NCBI RefSeq assembly: GCF_902459645.1
Contig: NZ_CABPSK010000007.1
Location: forward strand, 1 to 64,000
Reading direction: 5' to 3'
DNA from: Pandoraea pneumonica
GTDB lineage: Bacteria > Pseudomonadota > Gammaproteobacteria > Burkholderiales > Burkholderiaceae
DNA length: 64,000 nt
The notes under the pieces were generated by a model. It did no database searches, was not told the origin of the DNA, and worked only from the letters and a program-made list of their open reading frames with translations. The position numbers and the translations under genes are program-made. Position 1 is the stretch's first letter. Every line of letters begins with the position of its first letter. Below, in pieces: positions 35,998-44,988 of the stretch.

Positions 35998-37194
35998 TCA
36001 GCCCAGCGCGCGGCCGATCAGGAATTTCTTCAGGAAGGGCAGCATGTTCACGCCGTCGAGCCCGGCATTGCGCGCGAACTTCGCGAGCGGGCTGTTCACC
36101 GAGAACAGCTTGTGCAGCCCGTCCGTCGTGAAGGCCATGCTGCCGATGTCTTCCTTGCGAGCGCGCTCGTAGCGGCGCAGCACGGTGGCGTCACCGCAAT
36201 CGCGGAACGATTCGCGCGCCGCAATGGCATCGCCGAGCGCCGCGACATCGCGCAGGCCGAGGTTCATGCCCTGCCCGGCCAGCGGATGCACGACGTGTGC
36301 CGCATCGCCGATCAGCGCGACACGCTGCGCAATCAGACGTTTGGCCTGTGCGAGCACCAGCGGAAAACCCTGCGCGCGGGCTGAGACCGGCGTGAGCTGG
36401 CCGAGTTCACCTTTCGCGAAGGTGCCGATACGCTCGGCAAGGTCTTTGGGATCGAGCGCGAGCAACTGATTGGCGTGACCGTCAGCGGCCGACCAGACGA
36501 GCGAGACGTGCTGATCCGGCAGCGGCAGCAGCGCAATGATCTCGCCATCGTGAAACCATTGAAACGCCGTATCGCGGTGCGAGCGCTCCGCGCGGAAGTT
36601 GCACACCACACCGAGTTGCTCGTACGGACGCACCGAGCCATCGAGGCCCGCTGTGCTTCGCACCCACGAATGCGAACCGTCGGCACCGACCACAAGCGAC
36701 GCGCGCAGCACCTTGCCGTCCGAGAGCCGCACCGAGGCCGCTTCGGCATCGACTTCGAGGGTGTCGGCGCGGGCATCGACCCAGTGCACTTGCGGGGAGA
36801 AACGCAGCGCGGCGTCGAGCGCGCGTTCCAGATTGGCGGATTCAGCAATCCATGCCAACTGGGGCACGGCGGCCTGATACGCCGAGAAATGCAGACTGCC
36901 GCGTTCGTCGCCGAACACTTCCATGTCGTAGACGGGGTTCACGCGGGCGGGATCGACGGCTTGCCAGACACGCATGCGCTCGAACAGCGCTTGCGAGCTG
37001 GACGACAGCGAGTAGATGCGGGCGTCCCACGGGTCGCCGCCGTTGCCCGGCGCGGCCTGTGCGGCGGCGGGCTGAGCGAGCAGCGCGACCGACAGCCGGG
37101 CTTGCGAAAGCAGCAAGGCAGCGGCCTTGCCGATCAGACCGCCACCGACGACGATCACGTCGTGCGTTTGGCTCGAAGTTTGGGATTGGGCCAT
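35998..37194 (-). CDS. UbiH/COQ6-family FAD-dependent hydroxylase (ubiquinone biosynthesis)
   Basis: A 398-residue flavoprotein monooxygenase. The Rossmann GGGLIGKAAALLLSQ, the middle LVVGADGSHSWVR and the GDAAHVVHPLAGQGMNLGLRD motif are intact. It hydroxylates a ring position of the ubiquinone precursor; whether C5, C1 or C6 (UbiI, UbiH or UbiF/M) cannot be told from sequence. The ATG at 37194 starts the usual fold; a GTG at 37227 would add 11 residues. Neither has a clear ribosome site. It is first of three leftward genes with dsbC and the M61 peptidase. Confidence 0.87.
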   Translation of the reverse strand: MAQSQTSSQTHDVIVVGGGLIGKAAALLLSQARLSVALLAQPAAAQAAPGNGGDPWDARIYSLSSSSQALFERMRVWQAVDPARVNPVYDMEVFGDERGSLHFSAYQAAVPQLAWIAESANLERALDAALRFSPQVHWVDARADTLEVDAEAASVRLSDGKVLRASLVVGADGSHSWVRSTAGLDGSVRPYEQLGVVCNFRAERSHRDTAFQWFHDGEIIALLPLPDQHVSLVWSAADGHANQLLALDPKDLAERIGTFAKGELGQLTPVSARAQGFPLVLAQAKRLIAQRVALIGDAAHVVHPLAGQGMNLGLRDVAALGDAIAARESFRDCGDATVLRRYERARKEDIGSMAFTTDGLHKLFSVNSPLAKFARNAGLDGVNMLPFLKKFLIGRALG

Positions 37195-37388
37195 GCGGCG
37201 AATGCAGCGCCCGCGCCATGACAGCACGAGCCGACTGGTTCTGAAAACGAGATGGCGTATTGTCGCACGCCTGCCGCCGGGGCGATGCCCGGGTGCCTAG
37301 GGCCTGCCTGCGACCGAGCGTCGCGCGCACGGCGCCCAGCGCTATACTTCCGCGCAGATCGCGTGCTTCTGCACAAGGGAGATTACAA

Positions 37389-38276
37389 ATGCGTCTCGAC
37401 GACGAACAAGAAAGCCAAAATGTTGAAGATCGCCGGGGCAGTGGCGGCGGATTCGGAGGGCGCACGACCATCGGCATCGGCACGATCGTGGTGGCGCTGG
37501 CGGCCTCGTATTTCTTCGGCATCGACCCGCGGGTGATTATCGAAGGCTCGCAGATGTTGCAGGGACAGACGCAGTCGCAGCCCTCGCCCTCTCAGCGGGC
37601 CCCGGCCAACACCGCGCCGGCTACCGATCCCAAGATCGTCTTCACGCGACGCGTGCTCGGCAACATCGAGCGGACTTGGACCACCGTCTTCCAGACGCAG
37701 TTGAATCGCCAATATGTCGCGCCCAAGCTGGTGGTGTTCTCCGGCGCGACGGCGACCGCCTGTGGCACGGGACAAACGGCGATGGGGCCGTTTTACTGCC
37801 CGGGCGACCGTCAGGTGTACATCGATCTCGAGTTTTACGACGAATTGCAGCGCAAGTTCGGCGCGGGCGGCGATTTCGCGCAAGCGTATGTGATCGCGCA
37901 CGAAGTCGGCCATCACGTGCAGAACCTGTTGGGCATCTCCGACCAGTTCGACGCGGCGCGCCGGCGTCTGTCCGAAGCGCAGGCCAATGCGTTGTCGGTG
38001 CGGCTGGAATTGCAGGCGGACTGTTTTGCGGGCGTGTGGGCGAACAATGCGGCGAAGGCGAAGCAGCAGTTGTTCGAGCCGGGCGATATCGAGCAGGGCT
38101 TGAAAGCGGCGGCGGCCATTGGCGACGACCGTTTGCAGCAGCAGTCGCAGGGCCGTGTGGTGCCCGAGTCGTTCACGCACGGCACGAGTGCGCAGCGGGT
38201 GTATTGGCTGCGCGAGGGGTTGCAATACGGGGATGTGCGCAAGTGCGACACGTTCTCGGCCAAGCAGCTTAGCTGA
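37389..38276 (+). CDS. Neutral zinc metallopeptidase, YpfJ family
   Basis: A 295-residue membrane-anchored putative metallopeptidase. A short cytoplasmic Gly-rich N-terminus (SGGGFGGRTTIG) precedes one span at about 27-44. The active site is HEVGH (171-175) in the YVIAHEVGHHVQNLLG signature, with LELQADCFAGVWA supplying a further ligand. GGGAG nine bases before ATG 37389 fixes the start; the longer frame from 37260 is non-coding. It is divergent from the ubiH-like gene and upstream of ychF. Substrate unknown. Confidence 0.9.
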   Translation: MRLDDEQESQNVEDRRGSGGGFGGRTTIGIGTIVVALAASYFFGIDPRVIIEGSQMLQGQTQSQPSPSQRAPANTAPATDPKIVFTRRVLGNIERTWTTVFQTQLNRQYVAPKLVVFSGATATACGTGQTAMGPFYCPGDRQVYIDLEFYDELQRKFGAGGDFAQAYVIAHEVGHHVQNLLGISDQFDAARRRLSEAQANALSVRLELQADCFAGVWANNAAKAKQQLFEPGDIEQGLKAAAAIGDDRLQQQSQGRVVPESFTHGTSAQRVYWLREGLQYGDVRKCDTFSAKQLS

Positions 38277-38391
38277 GCACGGTTGGACGGCGCGGCCGAT
38301 AACGCGACCAATGACTCGGCGGAAAACGCGGGCGAAGCGGGTACAATAGCGGACTTTCCGCGACGCAACACCGGATTTAACAGGATTTAGC

Positions 38392-39486
38392 ATGAGCCTC
38401 AAATGCGGCATCGTCGGCTTGCCCAATGTCGGCAAATCGACCCTTTTCAATGCGCTGACCAAGGCGGGCATCGCTGCCGAGAACTACCCGTTCTGTACGA
38501 TCGAGCCGAACGTTGGCGTGGTCGAGGTGCCGGACCCGCGTCTGGGCAAGCTCGCCGAGATCGTCAAACCCGAGCGAATCATGCCGGCAACGGTGGAATT
38601 CGTGGACATCGCCGGTCTGGTGGCGGGCGCGTCCAAGGGTGAAGGGCTGGGCAACCAGTTCCTCGCGAACATTCGCGAAACCGATGCGATTACGCACGTC
38701 GTGCGTTGCTTCGAGGATGAAAACGTCATCCACGTGTCCGGCAAGGTCAACCCGATCTCCGACATCGAAGTGATCAACACCGAACTCGCGCTGGCCGACC
38801 TGGGCACCGTCGAGAAGGCGTTGCAGCGTTACACGAAGGCAGCCAAGTCGGGTAACGACAAGGAAGCGGCCAAGCTGGTGGCGGTGCTCGAGAAGGTGGT
38901 GCCGGTGCTCAACGAAGCGCGCCCGGTGCGCTCGATCAAGCTCTCGGACGACGAGCTCGCGCTGATCAAGCCGTTCTGCCTGATCACGGCCAAGCCGACG
39001 ATGTATGTGGCGAACGTGAAGGACGACGGTTTCGAGAACAATCCGCATCTGGATGCGGTGCGCAAGTACGCTGAAGCCGAGAATGCGCCTGTCGTGGCCG
39101 TGTGCGCTGCGATTGAAGCCGAAATCGGCGACATGGACGACGCCGACAAGGCCGAGTTCCTGGCCGACATGGGCATGGACGAGCCGGGCCTGGACCGCGT
39201 GATTCGCGCCGGTTTCAAGCTGCTGGGCTTGCAGACGTACTTCACGGCTGGCGTGAAGGAAGTGCGCGCGTGGACGATTCACGTGGGCGACACGGCACCG
39301 CAAGCGGCCGGCGTGATCCACACCGACTTCGAGCGTGGCTTCATCCGCGCGCAAACCATCGCGTTCGACGACTACATCCAGTTCAAGGGCGAGCAAGGCG
39401 CGAAAGAAGCCGGCAAGATGCGCGCCGAAGGCAAGGAATACGTCGTGCACGACGGCGACGTGATGAATTTCTTGTTTAACGTCTGA
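38392..39486 (+). CDS. ychF: Redox-regulated ATPase/GTPase YchF
   Basis: A 364-residue Obg-related P-loop NTPase that prefers ATP and associates with ribosomes. G1 is [10 protein letters not shown]3 DIAGLV, and the NVKD element occupies the NKxD position, the change that lets YchF use ATP. The C-terminal TGS domain is complete ([13 protein letters not shown]). TACAAT (38342-38347) is a possible -10. It is followed by a strong terminator. Confidence 0.96.
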   Translation: MSLKCGIVGLPNVGKSTLFNALTKAGIAAENYPFCTIEPNVGVVEVPDPRLGKLAEIVKPERIMPATVEFVDIAGLVAGASKGEGLGNQFLANIRETDAITHVVRCFEDENVIHVSGKVNPISDIEVINTELALADLGTVEKALQRYTKAAKSGNDKEAAKLVAVLEKVVPVLNEARPVRSIKLSDDELALIKPFCLITAKPTMYVANVKDDGFENNPHLDAVRKYAEAENAPVVAVCAAIEAEIGDMDDADKAEFLADMGMDEPGLDRVIRAGFKLLGLQTYFTAGVKEVRAWTIHVGDTAPQAAGVIHTDFERGFIRAQTIAFDDYIQFKGEQGAKEAGKMRAEGKEYVVHDGDVMNFLFNV

Positions 39487-39541
39487 GTCGGCTGACAGTT
39501 GATTTGTGGTGGCGGACGGGGTAACGCGTTCGCTGCCAAAG

Positions 39542-39587
39542 AAAACACCCCGGATAGCAGTGGTTCGCCGCTGATCCGGGGTGTTTT
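39542..39587. terminator. Bidirectional terminator between ychF and the toxin gene
   Basis: A perfect 14-bp stem, AAAACACCCCGGAT / ATCCGGGGTGTTTT, with T-runs on both strands. It serves convergent ychF and the toxin-antitoxin pair. Confidence 0.93.
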
Positions 39588-39606
39588 CGTTTGCGAGGTG
39601 ATTGGG

Positions 39607-39948
39607 TTAGCCGGTGAGCAGACGATTCTCGAGAACCGTCTGCATGTCCCGTCGCCCGTCAGCGACAACGTAGATCACCACTTGCTTGTCGAGGATGCGA
39701 TAGATGACCCGATAGGGTTTGAAGGTGACCTGACGAAACTCTTTGATGCCCAGCCACGCCAATTCTCTGGGATAGTTACCGCGCTCCGGCCATTGCGCGA
39801 GACTTTCCACGACTTTCATCAGTTGATCGAGCACGTGATCCGCATTTTGCGGGCAGTCGAACTCGCCGATGTAGTCGTAAATCGCTTCAAGGTCGCTTTC
39901 TGCCCCCGGGGTCATGGTCACTTTGTATTTGACCTGCCCTTTCGTCAT
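39607..39948 (-). CDS. RelE/ParE-type toxin
   Basis: A 113-residue RelE/ParE-superfamily toxin. The pattern VTMTPGAESDLEAIYDYIGEFD, WPERGNYPRELAWLGIKEFRQV and YRVIYRILDKQVVIYVVADGRRD is characteristic. Whether it cleaves mRNA or blocks gyrase is not decidable from sequence; the overall shape is closer to ParE. Its ATGA start overlaps the antitoxin stop by 4 bases, so the antitoxin is made first and translation is coupled. Confidence 0.88.
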   Translation of the reverse strand: MTKGQVKYKVTMTPGAESDLEAIYDYIGEFDCPQNADHVLDQLMKVVESLAQWPERGNYPRELAWLGIKEFRQVTFKPYRVIYRILDKQVVIYVVADGRRDMQTVLENRLLTG

Positions 39949-40229
39949 TCCACCGACCCTCGCTTTTTACGAAGACGTGCCACGACATCGGCAACCGGCT
40001 TGACGTTACCTGCCTCAACGTCTTGATTACCGAGCGCAAGCAGCTTGAGGAGCGCTAGGGTTTCCTGTGTGGCTTCGTAAGAAGCCACGTCCACGAGAAC
40101 GGCCTTCGCTTCGCCGTTTTGCGTAATGATCAGCGGCATGCGTTGTTTTGCAAGCGTCGTGAGGACCTCCGCCGCGTTTGCCTTCAGATAGCTGATCGGC
40201 TTGACCTGCGTCGAGTAGCGCATTTCCAT
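39945..40229 (-). CDS. Phd/YefM-type antitoxin
   Basis: About 94 residues from the Met at 40229 (a 5-residue longer form starts at 40244). The Phd/YefM DNA-binding half is STQVKPISYLKANAAEVLTTL with IITQNGEAKAVLVDVASYE. The C-terminal tail would wrap the toxin. GACT-N6-AGTC (40260-40273) with repeated TATAG just upstream is a plausible autoregulatory operator overlapping the promoter. An isolated type II module with no other mobile genes nearby. Its 40245-40442 upstream region holds no gene. Confidence 0.88.
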   Translation of the reverse strand: MEMRYSTQVKPISYLKANAAEVLTTLAKQRMPLIITQNGEAKAVLVDVASYEATQETLALLKLLALGNQDVEAGNVKPVADVVARLRKKRGSVE

Positions 40230-40442
40230 GATTCCAATTCCCAAGTAAGACCGAATATAGACTTTTTATAGTCCGACCTCAACGACATACGTCTCAAGGG
40301 GTCCTGGGGAGTATGGAAGCGATTCGTGCGTGCTAATCCGATAATGACACGGCGATATGAACTCGCAACGCGCCGCCCTTGGCGGGCGTGGCCTTCCAGA
40401 GCGGAAGCGTTTTGCCCGACATAGCGGTTTATCAGACTGCAC

Positions 40443-40964
40443 TCACGCCGCGCCGTGGGTATCGTCAGCCTCAGATGCCATCTCGTCGTAATCCCCCTCT
40501 TCCGACACCCCGGTGCCGACCACAACAAACCCGTGCCGCAAATAAAACGCCGTCGCTCGCGCGTTGTTCACCAGACATTTGAGCCGATAGCGATGTGTCG
40601 GCCAGCCTGGAAGCGCACGCAGTAGCGCTGTGCCCGCGCCTTTGCCCTGCGACGATTCGCGCACGTAGAGCATGTGGATGAAATCGTCCGCTGGCCACAC
40701 GGAGACGAAGCCGAGGATTTCACCATCGCCCCGCCTCGCGACGTGAATCGTCTCGCCCTCCGCGTGCACCGCGAAGTCGCCGTACTGAAATCGCTCCGGA
40801 GGCACCCATGTCATGGTCTGCCGTCGTAGATCCAGATACATCTGGGCAAGCACTGGGAAATCTGCCACCGCTGCGACTTCGATGGCGAACGCATTTCCCC
40901 TCGCGCTAATGTTGCCGCCATCGCCGCTGTCGCCGAGATCACCGATGCCGCTCACGCGTCCCAC
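40443..40964 (-). CDS. GNAT family N-acetyltransferase
   Basis: A 173-residue acetyl-CoA-dependent transferase. The acetyl-CoA loop is RESSQGKGAGTALLRA, preceded by the beta strands DFIHMLYV and followed by LKCLVNNARATAFYLRHGF. Substrate is unknown. The first about 25 Gly-rich residues look dispensable, so a later start is possible. It overlaps the end of the GntR gene by 13 bases on the same strand, so they are co-transcribed. Confidence 0.82.
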   Translation of the reverse strand: MGRVSGIGDLGDSGDGGNISARGNAFAIEVAAVADFPVLAQMYLDLRRQTMTWVPPERFQYGDFAVHAEGETIHVARRGDGEILGFVSVWPADDFIHMLYVRESSQGKGAGTALLRALPGWPTHRYRLKCLVNNARATAFYLRHGFVVVGTGVSEEGDYDEMASEADDTHGAA

Positions 40965-41668
40965 CCCTCACGAATGATTTGCGCAATCCGCTCGCCGGTC
41001 TCCCGGTTGTGCGCCTGCACCAGTGCGACCGCTCCGGCGTCGTCACCCACCGCGCAAAGGCGCAGCAACTTCCGATGCTCTTCGTGCGAGCGCTGCGCAT
41101 TCCCCTGCGTGCGCCACGAGAGGAACAAATACCGGCCGAGATTCAAACGCGCCGTCGCAACCGCCCGCTGGAAATAGGGTCGTTCGGCTTTCGCGTACAA
41201 CATCGCGTGGAACGCCGCATTGCGCGCCACAACGTCCGCGAGATCCGTCGCCGCCTCCAGCGCATCGAGCGACGCTTCGGCGCGTGCCAGATCTGCGCGC
41301 GACAAATTCGGCATCGCCAGCGCCATCAACCGCCCTTCCAGCAGCGCACGGAAATCCGCCAGCTCTATCGCATCACGCTCGGTCAGCGATGCCACCACCG
41401 TGCCGCGATTCACCCGGCTGAGCGCCAATCCGTCTGCCGCCAGCATCGTGAGCGCCTCGCGCACCGGCACATGACTCACCCCCAGCGCTGCCGCTAAATG
41501 ATCCTGCCGCAACGCCTCGCCCGGCTTCAACTCGCCACGGCCAATCTGCTCACGCAGCATCTCGTAAGCCCGCTCAGTGGCCGTTCCGGCTGCCGATGTG
41601 GACCCCGCTTCCGACCCCAGATCCGACCCTGCTCCCGACGCTGCATTCGATCCCATGTCTTGGCTCAT
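40952..41668 (-). CDS. GntR-family regulator, FCD/FadR subgroup
   Basis: About 238 residues from the Met at 41668. The winged helix is AYEMLREQIGRGELKPGEALRQ...LGVSHVPVREALTMLAADGL, followed by an all-helical FCD ligand domain (NAAFHAMLYAKAERPY, HRKLLRLCAVGD). The metal ligands Asp/His of FCD are likely retained. The frame remains open to 41701, but that would run through the operators. It is divergent from the DASS transporter and probably represses it through two TA-rich palindromes in the shared promoter; the transported anion is the likely ligand. Confidence 0.87.
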   Translation of the reverse strand: MSQDMGSNAASGAGSDLGSEAGSTSAAGTATERAYEMLREQIGRGELKPGEALRQDHLAAALGVSHVPVREALTMLAADGLALSRVNRGTVVASLTERDAIELADFRALLEGRLMALAMPNLSRADLARAEASLDALEAATDLADVVARNAAFHAMLYAKAERPYFQRAVATARLNLGRYLFLSWRTQGNAQRSHEEHRKLLRLCAVGDDAGAVALVQAHNRETGERIAQIIREGWDA

Positions 41669-41686
41669 CCGTGACGCTCTCGGCAA

Positions 41687-41718
41687 ATTATATATAATCA
41701 CGCAAAATTATATATTAT
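41687..41718. promoter_or_regulatory. Paired TA-rich operators for the GntR regulator
   Basis: ATTATATATAAT (41687-41698) is a perfect palindrome, and ATTATATATTAT (41707-41718) is a near copy. Their centres are 20 bases apart, two helical turns, so both lie on one DNA face. They sit just before the transporter's GGAG and start, where they would block its promoter. Confidence 0.7.
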
Positions 41719-41729
41719 CTGGAGCCGCC

Positions 41730-43238
41730 ATGTCACAAGCCAGCCCACCGCCTGCCGCCAGCGGGGTCGCAGCCCCCTCCGCTCCCGCCGTCCCGGCCAC
41801 CCCCGCCACCCCCGCCATCCCTGCCATCCCTGCCGACGCCTTTGCCCCCGGCCGACGCTGGCGTCACGGCGTCGTCGTTGGCATCAGTGCCGCGCTGGGC
41901 GTCGCGCTATACGGGGCAGGATTGCGCGGCGATGCGCTCTCCGTGGCCGTCATCGTCACGCTCTGTCTTGGCTACTGGGCCACCGGCTGGCTGCCCGACT
42001 TCCTCGTCTCGCTGCTGCTGATGTTTCTGCTCGCCGCAGGCACTTCGCTCGGAGCCGATGTCGTCTTCTCCGGCTTTACGTCGGGGGCGTTCTGGCTAGT
42101 GTTCAGCGGTGCCGTCATCGGCATGGCACTGGCGGTGACAGGACTCGGTGAGCGTGTCGCGCGCCAGTTGGCCGCCCACTGCGGACACGCCTACGGACTC
42201 GCTCTCGCGGGCTTTGTCGCCATCGCCTTCGTGCTGTCGCTCGTCATGCCCTCCACGCTCGGACGCATCGCCATCCTCGTGCCGATCGTGCTGAGTTTCT
42301 GCGACCGCGTCGGCTTTGCCGCCGATCGCCCGGGCCGCACAGGGCTTCTGCTCGCTACCGCCCTGGCCAGTTGCGAATTGTCGAGCGCCATCCTGCCCGC
42401 AAACCTGCCAAATCTCGTCATGGCCGGGAGTGCCGAAACGGTGCTGGGCATTCGCCTCGGCTACGCCGAATACGCCCTCGCGTTCGTCCCTGCGCTGGCC
42501 GTCGTGCGCGGCGTGGTGCTCGTCGTCGTCGCCATGTGGATGTTCCCCGACCGGCTGAGCGCCGCCGACCTTACCGCCACTCAGGCACGCGGCGATGCAA
42601 CGCGTGCAATGAGTGCGGCAGAGCGCCGCCTGCTCGGCGCATTGGCGCTGATGTTGGGTCTCTGGTTCACCGAGCCGTGGCACCACGTCTCGGCAGGTTG
42701 GGTAGGACTCGGCGTGGCATTGCTATGCCTCGGCCCGTTGCGACTGGTGAATCTGGATGCGTTTCTAAAGCAGGTGAAACTCGCGCCGCTGTGGTTTGTT
42801 GCCGCCATCATCGGGCTGACGGCGGCAGTCGATCACGCGGGTCTAGCTGACGCGTTGCGCCCGGCACTCGCGCACCTCGACCTCGCGCAAATGTCCGCTA
42901 TCCCCGCCTATCTCGTGCTGGTCGCGTTATCCATTGCGCTTATGTTTGCCGTCACGTCGAACGCTGCCCCGGCGCTGTTCACACCGCTGGTCCCAGCACT
43001 AGCTCAAGGAGTGGGGGCAGCGGCACCGCTAGGCGTGAAGACCGTGTTGTTGACGCAGGCGGTCGGCATCTCGACGATCGTGTTGCCGTATCAAGCACCG
43101 CCGCTCATTCTCGCGATGGCGCTTGCAGGCATCGGACTCCGAGACGCCACCCGCTTTTGTGCCGCCACGGCTGCGCTCTCGCTGGTCACCGTATTGCCCA
43201 TCAACGCACTTTGGTGGCGTGCGATTGGGCTGATGTGA
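41730..43238 (+). CDS. DASS/SLC13-family anion symporter
   Basis: A 502-residue inner-membrane transporter with about 11-12 hydrophobic spans. The layout resembles divalent anion:sodium symporters, with repeated helix-hairpin segments (SAILPANLPNLVMAGS and VTSNAAPALFTPLVPA) in which an SNT-like motif becomes SNA. The N-terminal about 40 residues are a Pro/Ala low-complexity tail with a repeated TPA/IPA unit. GGAG lies 5 bases before ATG 41730. Substrate is likely a dicarboxylate, sulfate or organosulfonate, unresolved. Control is by the divergent GntR gene. Confidence 0.8.
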   Translation: MSQASPPPAASGVAAPSAPAVPATPATPAIPAIPADAFAPGRRWRHGVVVGISAALGVALYGAGLRGDALSVAVIVTLCLGYWATGWLPDFLVSLLLMFLLAAGTSLGADVVFSGFTSGAFWLVFSGAVIGMALAVTGLGERVARQLAAHCGHAYGLALAGFVAIAFVLSLVMPSTLGRIAILVPIVLSFCDRVGFAADRPGRTGLLLATALASCELSSAILPANLPNLVMAGSAETVLGIRLGYAEYALAFVPALAVVRGVVLVVVAMWMFPDRLSAADLTATQARGDATRAMSAAERRLLGALALMLGLWFTEPWHHVSAGWVGLGVALLCLGPLRLVNLDAFLKQVKLAPLWFVAAIIGLTAAVDHAGLADALRPALAHLDLAQMSAIPAYLVLVALSIALMFAVTSNAAPALFTPLVPALAQGVGAAAPLGVKTVLLTQAVGISTIVLPYQAPPLILAMALAGIGLRDATRFCAATAALSLVTVLPINALWWRAIGLM

Positions 43239-43682
43239 CGCCTGTGTTCCGCTGGCGTGAGGTTTTACGTGGCCATCCGAGCCAAAACTTCAAACGCTGG
43301 TTTGCCACAGTCACGCGACAAGCGTGATCCTTTCGGAGACCGTCTCGTCTAATATAAGACCATGCCTTGACGATTTCGCGCGGCATTGCACGATGTCTCG
43401 ATGTTCGAACGAATTCAGCGGTATCGGGCCATCCACCGCAAACCCAAGCGCTAACGCACAACGCCAACGTACGCGCCATCTCGGGAATGCCCTGCTTGAG
43501 CTTGTCGCGCGCGCACCGTGACAATCAGTGCGACAGGCGGTAAATCGCGAACGACGAGAAGGCGAAGACAACGCATCCAGCGCCCCGCCGTGGCACCGCA
43601 ACGTCGTAATACCGAAAAGAACAGCAACAAAACATCAGCGTAGTCGAGCATCGCAGTCTTCATGCAGCCAGGGGGGTTTGGC
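43239..43682. other. 444-base stretch without a convincing gene
   Basis: No frame here has the codon pattern of neighbouring genes. A TAATAT-containing dyad, GTCTAATATAAGAC, near 43348-43361 is the only notable feature and could be a promoter or operator for the glycosyltransferase run. Two leftward frames of about 100 codons look like chance frames. Confidence 0.4.
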
Positions 43683-44984
43683 ATGACATCGAAGCCGTCC
43701 GCAGTGGTTGACGCCGAAACGCGCTCGCGCCCGCACTGGAGCGACGACCGCGCGCGCGTGCGCTTATACGCTTTCGCGGGCTTACTTTGCCTGCTCGGCG
43801 CCTTGGGCGTCTGGTGCAAACTGCATTTCTTCACCGATCCGCCCAGAATCGGCCCCTTCGGCTTGGACTTCCTGCCGTTCTGGGGTGCATCGCATCTCGT
43901 GCTGGAAGGGCATCCGCTCGATGCTTACAACGTCGAGCTCATGACCCGCGTGCAACTGGCCGCAGAGCCTTGGACAGCGAAATTGGGTGGCTACATGCCG
44001 TGGCTTTACCCGCCCGTCATGATGGTGTTCCTCACGCCCGTCGCGTTCCTGCCGTTTCTTCCGGCCTACTTCATCTACGCGGGTATCGGCTTTGCTCTGT
44101 ACTACGCGGCATTGCGGCGTACCGCTCCCTGGCAGGATGCCCGTCTGCCGACGCTGGGTTTTTCCGGTGTGATGCTCGTCATCCTCTCCGGTCAGATTGC
44201 CCTTTACACCACAGCCATGGCTGGCTTCTCGCTGGTGCTGCTTCGCAAGCGCCCGGTGTGGGCGGGCATTGTCGCCGGGCTGCTTTTCGTCAAACCGCAT
44301 GTCGCGCTGCTCTTCCCTCTGGCGTTTCTCTGCGCCCGCCAGTGGCGCGCGCTCGCCGCATGTATCGCCACCGTCGCCTTCATGACGATACTGGCCGCTG
44401 CGGTGTTCGGCATCGATGCCTACGTCGCTTTCTGGCAAGCCAACGAGTACGCGCGGCAAAGCCTCACCAACGGCACCGCTCAACTCGACAGAATTCCGAC
44501 GTTCTTCATTGCCGCGCGCATGATGGGCGCTCCGAAACTCGTGGCGCTCGCCATCCACGGGGTGATCGCACTCGGCGTCGTCGCGGTGGTCATCGATTTC
44601 TGGCGACGTCCCACGCCGTTCGCCTTACGCGCCGCCATGCTAATTTGCGCGACGACGCTGATCAGCCCCTATCTCTACGATTACGACCTCGCCATGCTCG
44701 CGCTGGTGATCGCGTGGTATGTGCGCGACGGCGTGGCGCGCGGCTGGCTGCGCGGCGAGCGCGAGTGGCTGGTTGCGCTGTGGATCACGCCGCTGTTCGG
44801 CCTGTTCTTCGTGTTGTTCGTCCACTTCCAGATCATGCCGTTCGTGACGCTGGCAACGCTCGGCATGCTCTGGCGGCGCCGACGCCGTCTCGCCCAGGTT
44901 CCCGATCTGCCCGATGTCTTCGATCGGCGTGTCGACACTGCTGTCCATCGTGCCCCCGGCACGACCCATGCGTTCACGAGGTGA
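43683..44984 (+). CDS. GT87-type (DUF2029) polyprenyl-phosphate-dependent glycosyltransferase
   Basis: A 433-residue multi-span protein with about 9-10 hydrophobic segments. The family's early periplasmic motif is visible in FGLDFLPFWGASHLVLEG, where Asp is the likely catalytic base, with GGYMPWLYPPVMMVFLTP and LLFVKPHVALLFPLAF. GT87 members transfer mannose or similar sugars from polyprenyl-phosphate on the outer face of the membrane. AGGGGGG before ATG 43683 supports this start over the Met at 43662. It is 4 bases upstream of the GT2 gene, so they form one unit. Confidence 0.82.
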   Translation: MTSKPSAVVDAETRSRPHWSDDRARVRLYAFAGLLCLLGALGVWCKLHFFTDPPRIGPFGLDFLPFWGASHLVLEGHPLDAYNVELMTRVQLAAEPWTAKLGGYMPWLYPPVMMVFLTPVAFLPFLPAYFIYAGIGFALYYAALRRTAPWQDARLPTLGFSGVMLVILSGQIALYTTAMAGFSLVLLRKRPVWAGIVAGLLFVKPHVALLFPLAFLCARQWRALAACIATVAFMTILAAAVFGIDAYVAFWQANEYARQSLTNGTAQLDRIPTFFIAARMMGAPKLVALAIHGVIALGVVAVVIDFWRRPTPFALRAAMLICATTLISPYLYDYDLAMLALVIAWYVRDGVARGWLRGEREWLVALWITPLFGLFFVLFVHFQIMPFVTLATLGMLWRRRRRLAQVPDLPDVFDRRVDTAVHRAPGTTHAFTR

Positions 44985-44988
44985 CCCG

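Noticed and set aside
43201-43601. Leftward frames of 96 and 107 codons after the DASS transporter
   Set aside because: No ribosome site, mixed codon use and no recognisable motif; one overlaps the transporter end.
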